The position numbers and the translations under genes were made by a program. A stretch of 10,184 nucleotides of DNA from positions 1-10,184 of the forward strand of contig CAMOGR010000097.1 in the NCBI GenBank assembly GCA_946614205.1, given 5' to 3'. This document shows positions 1 through 6,361 of this stretch, one piece after another (the first letter of the stretch is position 1; every line of letters begins with the position of its first letter). The notes below the pieces were generated by a model. The model searched no databases. It saw only the letters and a program-made list of their open reading frames with translations, and was not told the DNA's origin. This DNA is from an uncultured Bacteroidales bacterium. Lineage in GTDB: Bacteria > Bacteroidota > Bacteroidia > Bacteroidales > UBA932.

Positions 1-1
1 A

Positions 2-1939
2 GCCCCCCGCCACGAGAGGATTCTTGCCGACCGTCGCAAACTATGCGGCGACGGCACCCTGTCGGACTCCGTCAACAATCATCTTTACTACGGACTGCAC
101 CGTGACGGCGACGACTGGGTGCTCAGGGAATGGGCCCCCGGCGCCACCCGCATCTATCTTGTCGGCGACTGCAACAACTGGAAGCGTACGCCCGATTATG
201 CCCTCCGGCCGGTCGGCTCCGGCAACTGGGAGCTGCGCATCCCCGGGATGTTCCTCACTCCGGGCTCGCTGTACAAGCTCTGGGTGGAATGGCCCGGCGG
301 AGGCGGAGAGCGCATCCCGGCATACGCCACCCGCGTAATCCAGGACCCCGAGACCAAGGTGTTCAGCGCCCAGGTCTATGAGCCCGCCCCGTTCCAGTGG
401 AAACACCGTGCCCCGGGGCCCCGCCGCCATCCCCTCATATACGAATGCCACATCGGCATGAGCGGCGAGAAGGAGGGCGTATCCACCTTCGAAGACTTCC
501 GCAAGACGGTCCTTCCCCGCGTCAAGCGCCTCGGCTACAACGTGTTGCAGATCATGGCGCTGCAGGAGCATCCCTACTACGGCTCCTTCGGGTACCAGGT
601 CTCCAGTTTCTTCGCGCTCAGTTCCCGCTTCGGCTCCCCCGAAGAGTTCAAGCGTCTGGTCGACGCCGCTCATGCCGCGGGAATAGCCGTCATAATGGAT
701 ATCGTGCATTCGCACGCAGTGGGCAACGAGGTCGAGGGCCTTGGCCGCATCGACGGTTCCGACGACCTCTACTTCTACAAAGGCTCCGCAGGGTACCACC
801 CCGCCTGGGGCACCAGGTGCTTCGATTACGGCAAGGACGAGGTCAAGTACTTCCTGCTCTCCAACTGCAAGTACTGGATGGAGGAGTATCATCTGGACGG
901 ATTCCGTTTCGACGGCGTCACGAGCATGCTCTACTGGGACCACGGCCTCGGCACCGATTTCGGCAACTATTCTCTCTACTTCGGCCCGGGTGTCGACGAG
1001 AACGCCGTCAGCTACCTTGCACTCGCCAACATGCTGATACACGAAATCAACCCCGATGCCATCACCATCGCCGAGGACGTCTCCGGCATGGCCGGGCTTG
1101 CGGCCCCCTTCGAGAGCGGAGGCGTGGGATTCGACTTCCGCATGGCCATGGGCATCGCGGACCATTGGATAAAATGGATAAAGGAGAAGAGCGACGAACA
1201 GTGGAGCCCCGGCGAAATATGGTGGGAACTCACCAACAAGCGGGCCGACGAGAATACTGTCAGTTATGCCGAATGTCACGACCAGGCCCTCGTCGGCGAC
1301 AAGACCATCATCTTCCGCCTCATCGACAAGGAGATGTACTTCAGCATGCGCAAGGACCAGCAGAACCCGCTGGTGGACAGGGGAGTGGCCCTCCACAAGC
1401 TGATCCGGCTCGTCACTGCCGCCACGTGCGGAGGCGGTTACCTCAACTTCATGGGCAACGAGTTCGGACATCCCGAATGGATAGACTTCCCCCGCGAGGG
1501 CAACGGCTGGAGCTATTCTCACGCCAGACGCCTCTGGAGCATCGCCGACAACCCCGAACTCCGTTATCACGGGCTCGAGGAATTCGACTCCGAAATGATA
1601 CATACGCTGCGCCGCGAAAGGGTGCTTCTGGACTATCCTGAGCTGCTTGTTGCGGATGAACAGAAGCAAGTTTTGATTTTCCGGCGACAAAACTGTATCT
1701 TTGCGCTGAATTTCAACCCCCAAGGCTCTTTTGCAGACTACGGTTTTGCATCGCCCGCCGGGGAATATGAGAAGATTTTCGATTCGGACGAGCCGCGCTT
1801 CGGCGGTTTTGGCCGCCTCGCAGGCGAGGAAAGGCACATCGCAGTTGCACACCGCTGTCCCAACGGAAACCAGAATTACGACCACACGATGTACCTGTAC
1901 CTGCCCAGCCGGTGCGCCATCGTGCTGAAAAAGCTATAA
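2..1939 (+). CDS. glgB: 1,4-alpha-glucan branching enzyme (GH13, eukaryote-like), 5'-truncated by window
   Basis: This cytoplasmic enzyme cuts alpha-1,4-glucan chains and reattaches them through alpha-1,6 bonds during glycogen synthesis. The reading frame is open from base 2, giving 645 visible residues. Comparison with family length from memory suggests that only some 20-30 N-terminal residues are missing. A CBM48-like domain occupies roughly residues 30-115 (REWAPGATRIYLVGDCNNW). The GH13 catalytic barrel follows with all four conserved regions: DIVHSH (D233-H238), GFRFDGVTSM with nucleophile D304, TIAEDVSG with acid/base E358, and AECHDQALVGDK with H426 and D427. The last motif usually reads ESHDQ; the S-to-C change lies beside the catalytic histidine. 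The all-beta C domain ends in RCAIVLKKL. The YECHIGMS and FMGNEFGHPEWIDFPREGNGW stretches are typical of the eukaryote-like subfamily found in Bacteroidota. It is the first visible gene of the operon, and the debranching gene begins 4 nt after its stop. Family assignment is very secure. Confidence 0.96.
   Translation, partial: APRHERILADRRKLCGDGTLSDSVNNHLYYGLHRDGDDWVLREWAPGATRIYLVGDCNNWKRTPDYALRPVGSGNWELRIPGMFLTPGSLYKLWVEWPGGGGERIPAYATRVIQDPETKVFSAQVYEPAPFQWKHRAPGPRRHPLIYECHIGMSGEKEGVSTFEDFRKTVLPRVKRLGYNVLQIMALQEHPYYGSFGYQVSSFFALSSRFGSPEEFKRLVDAAHAAGIAVIMDIVHSHAVGNEVEGLGRIDGSDDLYFYKGSAGYHPAWGTRCFDYGKDEVKYFLLSNCKYWMEEYHLDGFRFDGVTSMLYWDHGLGTDFGNYSLYFGPGVDENAVSYLALANMLIHEINPDAITIAEDVSGMAGLAAPFESGGVGFDFRMAMGIADHWIKWIKEKSDEQWSPGEIWWELTNKRADENTVSYAECHDQALVGDKTIIFRLIDKEMYFSMRKDQQNPLVDRGVALHKLIRLVTAATCGGGYLNFMGNEFGHPEWIDFPREGNGWSYSHARRLWSIADNPELRYHGLEEFDSEMIHTLRRERVLLDYPELLVADEQKQVLIFRRQNCIFALNFNPQGSFADYGFASPAGEYEKIFDSDEPRFGGFGRLAGEERHIAVAHRCPNGNQNYDHTMYLYLPSRCAIVLKKL
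1672..1703 (+). promoter_or_regulatory. Putative internal Bacteroidetes promoter inside glgB
   Basis: TTTG at 1672-1675 is followed, after exactly 20 nt, by TATCTTTG at 1696-1703. This matches the Bacteroidetes housekeeping sigma consensus (-33 TTTG, -7 TAnnTTTG) in both boxes and in spacing. It lies in a local AT-rich dip (45 G/C in the 100 bases 1641-1740, against 52-67% in other lines I counted). A transcript from here would start near 1710 and carry about 235 nt of leader before the debranching gene at 1944. The boxes also encode conserved glgB residues, so chance is possible. Confidence 0.45.
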
Positions 1940-1943
1940 AGCA

Positions 1944-3884
1944 ATGGCAGAATTCTTAAAATTCAACAAGAACGAGCTGGTCAACCTGGCCTACTCCCTC
2001 AAACGCGAGGTAATCTGTGCCAACAAAACCGGCGCATACAGCAACACTACCATAGTGAGCTGCAATACGCGCCGCTACCACGGGCTTCTCGCCGTCACCC
2101 TGGACCGCTTCGGCGGCGACAGGTTCCTGCTGCTTTCTTCAGTGGACGAAAGCCTCATCGTGAACGGTAAGCAGTTCAACCTCGGAATACACTGCTACGG
2201 CGACATCTACGAGCCCCGCGGGCACAAGTATGTCGTGGATTTCAACGAGGACCCCGCTCCCAACATCACCTATCAGGTGGGTGAGGTCACTTTCCGCAAG
2301 AGCTTGATTCTGGCACCTGACAAGGACCAGGTCCTCATCCGCTATGAGCTGCTCAAGGCTCCGTCCCCCGTGACGTTGATACTCAAGCCTTTCCTGGCTT
2401 TCCGCAACGTTCACGCCCTTACCGTGCAGAACGACCAGGCCGACACCAAGGCCACCCCGGTCCCCGGCGGCGTGTCCTTCCGCATGTATCCCAACTTCCC
2501 CGACCTCAACCTCCAGCTGAGCGATTCCAAGGCCTCCTGGGAGTACATCCCCTGCTGGAACAACCGCATCACCTACTCCGACGAGTACCGCCGCGGCTAT
2601 CCCTGCACCGAAGACCTGTTCACCCCCGGCCTGTTCAGCCTCAAGCTGTCCAAGGGCGGCAGCGTGGTGTTCTCCGCATCGCTCACCGAGGCCAATCCCG
2701 CATCTCTCAAGCGCACGTTCAACAGCTACCTCGCCGCGCTTCCTGCCGTCACCGGATACCGTGACCAGCTCGTACGCTGCGCCGACTGGCTGATTACCAG
2801 GCATAACGGAGTGGCGATGATAAACGCCGGCCTGAGCTGGCTCAAGACGGGCCTCCTGCGCGAGACCCTCATCGCCCTTCCCGGACTCACGCTTTACGGA
2901 GCGCAGGATCCGGGGCTTTTCGAGGAAATCCTCGACAACCTCATCGCCGCCGAGCAGGAGCGCCTGACCATGCGTACCACCCAGGTCGACGCGCCGCTCT
3001 ATCTGGCAGTCACCCTGCAGCGTTACATCGGCTGGGGCGCCGATCCGGCCAAGGTCTGGAAGAAGTATGGCCCCACCGTCAAGATGATACTCGACAGCTA
3101 CCTGCCCGGCCGCCGCAAGGAGGTGGCCATGCATCCGGGCGGTCTGCTCTGGGCCCAGGTCGACGGCGTTGCCCTCACTTGGATGAACACCTATGCAGGC
3201 GGGCGTGCCGTGAACGAGCGTGCAGGCTACCAGGTTGAGGTCAACTCATTCTGGTACAACGCGATATGCTTCGCGCTCGATATGGAGCGCCGCTTCGGCA
3301 ACCGCCGCGGTTCCTTCATCTCCAAGTGGACTCCCATCCGCGACCAGGTGCGCGAGAGCTTCCGCGCGACCTTCTGGGACGACGAGGAGGGCCGCCTGGC
3401 CGATTACGTCGACGGAGGCGGCCGCAACATGGCTGTCCGTCCCAACCAGCTCTATGCAATCTGGGTAGAGAATTCACCCCTCGAAGAAGAGCTGTTCCCC
3501 CTGATACTCAGGGCTGTGGATAACGAGCTCGTAACCAGCCGCGGCATCCGTTCCCTGTCTCCGCGCGACACTGACTACAAGGGTGTGTACGAGGGTTCGC
3601 AGCTCGAACGCGACCTCGCTTATCACCGCGGATGCTGCTTCCCGTTCCTGCTGGAGCCTTATATCGAGGTGAGCTTCCGCATCAAGGGCCAGTCCTTCTG
3701 GAAGAGGGCCGAGTGGCTCGTGGAAGGCTTCTGGGCCGACCTTGGCAAGCACGGAGTCGGTGCCTTCTCCGAACTCTACGACGGAGACCCGCCCCACGAG
3801 CCTCACGGTGCCATTTCTTCCGCACTCAGCACCGCGGCCCTTCTGAGCGTCAACGCAATGTTGGAAAAAAACAAGGAGGCATAA
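1944..3884 (+). CDS. Amylo-alpha-1,6-glucosidase / glycogen debranching enzyme (GH133 type)
   Basis: This 646-residue protein is predicted to hydrolyse alpha-1,6 branch stubs of glycogen in the cytoplasm. The N-terminal debranching domain (about residues 15-235) shows the hallmark SCNTRRYHGLLAV (residues 39-51). The C-terminal (alpha/alpha)6-type domain (about 280-640) shows IALPGLTL (310-317), VEVNSFWYNA (431-440), RPNQLYAIW (499-507), RGIRSLSPRDTDYKGVYEG, AYHRGCCFPF (559-568) and ELYDGDPPHEPHG. The start is the ATG 4 nt after the glgB stop. No Shine-Dalgarno site is seen, as is usual in Bacteroidota. Two motifs depart from the pattern I expect: the region before IALPGLTL reads GLSWLKTGLLRET instead of a WGRDT-like motif, and AYHRGCCFPF replaces AYHQGTVWPW. 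Whether these are clade-typical cannot be settled here. The downstream glycosyltransferase starts 3 nt after the stop, so co-transcription is very likely. Family assignment is secure; exact activity is inferred. Confidence 0.92.
   Translation: MAEFLKFNKNELVNLAYSLKREVICANKTGAYSNTTIVSCNTRRYHGLLAVTLDRFGGDRFLLLSSVDESLIVNGKQFNLGIHCYGDIYEPRGHKYVVDFNEDPAPNITYQVGEVTFRKSLILAPDKDQVLIRYELLKAPSPVTLILKPFLAFRNVHALTVQNDQADTKATPVPGGVSFRMYPNFPDLNLQLSDSKASWEYIPCWNNRITYSDEYRRGYPCTEDLFTPGLFSLKLSKGGSVVFSASLTEANPASLKRTFNSYLAALPAVTGYRDQLVRCADWLITRHNGVAMINAGLSWLKTGLLRETLIALPGLTLYGAQDPGLFEEILDNLIAAEQERLTMRTTQVDAPLYLAVTLQRYIGWGADPAKVWKKYGPTVKMILDSYLPGRRKEVAMHPGGLLWAQVDGVALTWMNTYAGGRAVNERAGYQVEVNSFWYNAICFALDMERRFGNRRGSFISKWTPIRDQVRESFRATFWDDEEGRLADYVDGGGRNMAVRPNQLYAIWVENSPLEEELFPLILRAVDNELVTSRGIRSLSPRDTDYKGVYEGSQLERDLAYHRGCCFPFLLEPYIEVSFRIKGQSFWKRAEWLVEGFWADLGKHGVGAFSELYDGDPPHEPHGAISSALSTAALLSVNAMLEKNKEA
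3873..3879 (+). promoter_or_regulatory. Shine-Dalgarno-like AAGGAGG before the glycosyltransferase
   Basis: AAGGAGG ends 8 nt before the ATG at 3888, which is ideal spacing. It lies inside the last codons of the debranching gene (Lys-Glu-Ala-stop), so it could be a coding coincidence. None of the other four starts in the operon has a comparable site. It supports ATG 3888 as the start. Confidence 0.45.
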
Positions 3885-3887
3885 AAT

Positions 3888-5174
3888 ATGAGAGTGTTAA
3901 TGTTCGGCTGGGAGTTTCCTCCCCATATCGCCGGCGGCCTTGGAACCGCCTGCGAAGGCATAGTCAAGGGCCTGGCCCACAACGGAGTAGAGACTCTGTT
4001 CGTGATGCCCCACGCCTCCGGTGACGAAGACCAGAGCGCCACCACCATCCTCGACGCCAGCGACGTGGCCGTCACCAACGTCAGCAACACCGTCGAGGAG
4101 TTCATCAACAAGGTCAAGTTCATGTACGTGGACTCCAACATCGTACCCTATGTCGACCCCGACGAGTACTTCGAGGCGATAGAGAAGATGCGCGCCGAGA
4201 GCCTGACCCAGACCACCGTCGGCTTCGGCCAGAAGTTCAACTTCTCCGGCAAGTACGGCGCAAACCTCATGGAGGAGGTGTCCCGTTACGCCCAGGTGGG
4301 CGGCACCATCGCCATGCAGCACAAGGACGAATTCGACCTGATTCATGCCCATGACTGGCTCACCTACCTTGCCGGTATCGCCGCCAAGGAGCTCACGGGC
4401 AAGCCGCTGGTGGTGCATGTCCACGCCACTTCATACGACCGTGGCGACGAGAAGCATATCGACACCCGCGTCCTCGACATCGAGACCCGCGGCATGCTTG
4501 CGGCGGACCGCGTCGTGACCGTCTCCGACCTCACCCGCAACATAGTGATTAACAAGTACGGAATCGACCCTGCAAAGGTTGTCACGGTACACAACGCCGT
4601 CGACTTCTCCGGCCGCGAGAACATCGAGGTGGAGAGGGGAGTGAAGGACAAGGTCGTCACCTTCCTTGGCCGAATCACCTTCCAGAAGGGTCCCGAATAC
4701 TTTATCGATGCGGCGGCAAAGGTGCTCAAGCGCACCAGGAACGTGCGCTTCGTGATGGCCGGCAGCGGCGACATGATGAACCGCGCCATACGGCAGGTAG
4801 CCCGCCTGGGCATAGCCGACCGCTTCCATTTCACCGGCTTCCTCCGCGGAGCCGAGGTGCAGAAGATGTTCGCCCTGTCCGACGTTTACATCATGCCCAG
4901 CGTGTCGGAGCCGTTCGGCATTTCGCCCCTGGAGGCCATGCGGACAGGCGTTCCGTCCATCATATCCCACCAGTCCGGAGCCGCAGAGGTGCTCAAGTAC
5001 GCCCTCAAGGTTGACTTCTGGGATGTCGACGCCCTTGCGGACGACATCTATGCACTTGTCTCCTATCCCGCTCTCACCGCCTTCGCTTCCAAGCAGGGTT
5101 ACGACGAGGTCAACGACCTCAAATGGAACGGCGCAACCGCCAAATTAAAGAAAGTTTACGAGTCATTGTTATGA
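3888..5174 (+). CDS. Glycogen synthase-type glycosyltransferase (GT-B fold, GT4/GT5-like)
   Basis: This 428-residue retaining GT-B enzyme probably elongates alpha-1,4-glucan from a nucleotide-glucose donor in the cytoplasm. The N-terminal half begins VLMFGWEFPPHIAGGLGTA, where the glycine-rich loop sits where classical glycogen synthases carry K-x-GGL; the lysine is absent. IHAHDWLTYLAG (152-163) and the VHATSYDRG segment line the cleft. In the C-terminal half, FLGRITFQKGPEYFIDA supplies the donor-phosphate pair R262 and K267, and SEPFGISPLEA gives the E-x7-E motif (E341, E349). At 428 residues it is shorter than E. coli-type GlgA (about 477). Its position between debranching and GH57 genes strongly supports a role in glycogen synthesis. 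Donor choice (ADP- or UDP-glucose) cannot be read from sequence by eye, and no glgC lies in the window. The stop codon overlaps the next start as ATGA. Confidence 0.88.
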   Translation: MRVLMFGWEFPPHIAGGLGTACEGIVKGLAHNGVETLFVMPHASGDEDQSATTILDASDVAVTNVSNTVEEFINKVKFMYVDSNIVPYVDPDEYFEAIEKMRAESLTQTTVGFGQKFNFSGKYGANLMEEVSRYAQVGGTIAMQHKDEFDLIHAHDWLTYLAGIAAKELTGKPLVVHVHATSYDRGDEKHIDTRVLDIETRGMLAADRVVTVSDLTRNIVINKYGIDPAKVVTVHNAVDFSGRENIEVERGVKDKVVTFLGRITFQKGPEYFIDAAAKVLKRTRNVRFVMAGSGDMMNRAIRQVARLGIADRFHFTGFLRGAEVQKMFALSDVYIMPSVSEPFGISPLEAMRTGVPSIISHQSGAAEVLKYALKVDFWDVDALADDIYALVSYPALTAFASKQGYDEVNDLKWNGATAKLKKVYESLL

Positions 5175-6361
5175 ATAAGTCAGTCTGTCTTTACTTCCAG
5201 GTGCATCAGCCCACGAGGCTCCGTACCTACCGCTTCTTCGACATAGGCAAGGATTCCCACTACTACGACGACTTTGCCAATCGCACCATACTCAAGCGCA
5301 TTGCGAAGAACTGCTATCTTCCCATGAATGAGCTGCTTGCAAATGCCATCAAGGAAAGCAAGGGTAAACTCCGCCTGGCTTTCTCGATTTCCGGCTCCGC
5401 TCTCGAGCAGTTCGACCGCTACGCCCCCGAGGTTCTCGACAGCTTCAAGGCCCTGGCCGACACCGGCAAGGTGGAATTCCTCTGCGAGACCTATTATCAC
5501 AGCCTGTCCTCCCTGGGCTCCCCGTCGGAGTTCCAGCATCAGGTCCAGAAGCACAAGGCCGCCGTGGAGAAGTACTTCGGAGTCACTCCCACCACCTTCC
5601 GCAACACCGAGCTGATTTATTCCGACGCCATCGCCCGTCAGGTATATGACCTTGGTTTCAAGACCATACTCACCGAGGGTGCGCGTCACATAATGGGCTG
5701 GCAGAGCCCCAATTACGTTTATTCCGCCGCCTCCAAGAGCTCGGTGCGCCTGCTGCTTCGCAACTACGGCCTGAGCGACGACGTCGCCTTCCGTTTCTCC
5801 GACAAGGGCTGGAACGAATGGCCGCTTACCGCGGAGAAGTTCGCCGGCTGGCTTGCCGACGCAGAAGGTGAGATCGTGAACCTCTTCATGGACTACGAGA
5901 CTTTCGGCGAGCACCAGACTGCCGCGAGCGGCATCTTCGATTTCATGAAGGCCCTGCCTGCCGCAGTGCTTGCCAAGGGCATGGACTTCGTGACGCCTTC
6001 GCAGGCCGTCAAGAAGATCAAGAGCGTTGCGCAGCTTGAAGTTCCCGATGCGATTTCCTGGGCCGACGAAGAAAGGGACCTGAGCGCCTGGCTCGGCAAC
6101 GAACTGCAGCAGGAGGCTTTCAACAAGCTGTACGGCCTGTCCGAACGGCTTGCCATCATCGGTGATCCCGACCTCTGGGCCGACTTCGGTCATCTTCAGG
6201 AGAGCGACCACCTGTACTACATGTGTACCAAGTTCTTCTCCGACGGAGAGATACACAAGCGGTTCAGCCCCTATGCAACCCCTTACGAAGCGTTCATCAA
6301 CTATATGAACGTCCTCAGCGATTTCATTATAAGAGTTAATTATGCAGAACAACAGAATTGA
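5171..6361 (+). CDS. GH57 family alpha-glucan-acting enzyme (alpha-amylase-like)
   Basis: This 396-residue protein of glycoside hydrolase family 57 is predicted to cleave or transfer alpha-1,4-glucan chains. Conserved region 1 is YFQVHQP (H12). The nucleophile is E147 in FRNTELIY, and the acid/base is D241 in LFMDYETFGEH. The C-terminal helical part contains SWADEERDLSAWLGNELQQ. I chose ATG 5171 because it overlaps the preceding stop as ATGA and puts the VCLYFQVHQP strand at the N-terminus. An in-frame ATG at 5123 would add 16 residues translated from inside the glycosyltransferase gene. At about 400 residues it is shorter than GH57 branching enzymes (over 500) or 4-alpha-glucanotransferases (about 650), so an alpha-amylase-like member is the better guess. 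No signal peptide is present, so it acts inside the cell on glycogen or maltodextrins. The exact reaction is uncertain; the family is secure. Confidence 0.9.
   Translation: MNKSVCLYFQVHQPTRLRTYRFFDIGKDSHYYDDFANRTILKRIAKNCYLPMNELLANAIKESKGKLRLAFSISGSALEQFDRYAPEVLDSFKALADTGKVEFLCETYYHSLSSLGSPSEFQHQVQKHKAAVEKYFGVTPTTFRNTELIYSDAIARQVYDLGFKTILTEGARHIMGWQSPNYVYSAASKSSVRLLLRNYGLSDDVAFRFSDKGWNEWPLTAEKFAGWLADAEGEIVNLFMDYETFGEHQTAASGIFDFMKALPAAVLAKGMDFVTPSQAVKKIKSVAQLEVPDAISWADEERDLSAWLGNELQQEAFNKLYGLSERLAIIGDPDLWADFGHLQESDHLYYMCTKFFSDGEIHKRFSPYATPYEAFINYMNVLSDFIIRVNYAEQQN

Noticed and set aside
397..1641. Plus-strand 414-codon frame inside glgB
   Set aside because: It is an Arg/Pro/His-rich out-of-frame translation of glgB with no family features; the GH13 frame is unambiguous.
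41..1885. Long minus-strand open frame (614 codons) opposite glgB, with similar ones at 7005-8873 (622) and 5180-6559 (459)
   Set aside because: They mirror strongly supported genes, arise from the G/C-rich third positions that remove antisense stops, and their translations are low-complexity Val/Gly/Ala/Glu-rich with no recognisable motif.
5123..5170. Upstream in-frame ATG for the GH57 gene
   Set aside because: It would add a 16-residue Arg-rich tail encoded within the glycosyltransferase gene; the ATGA-coupled start at 5171 fits the family N-terminus.
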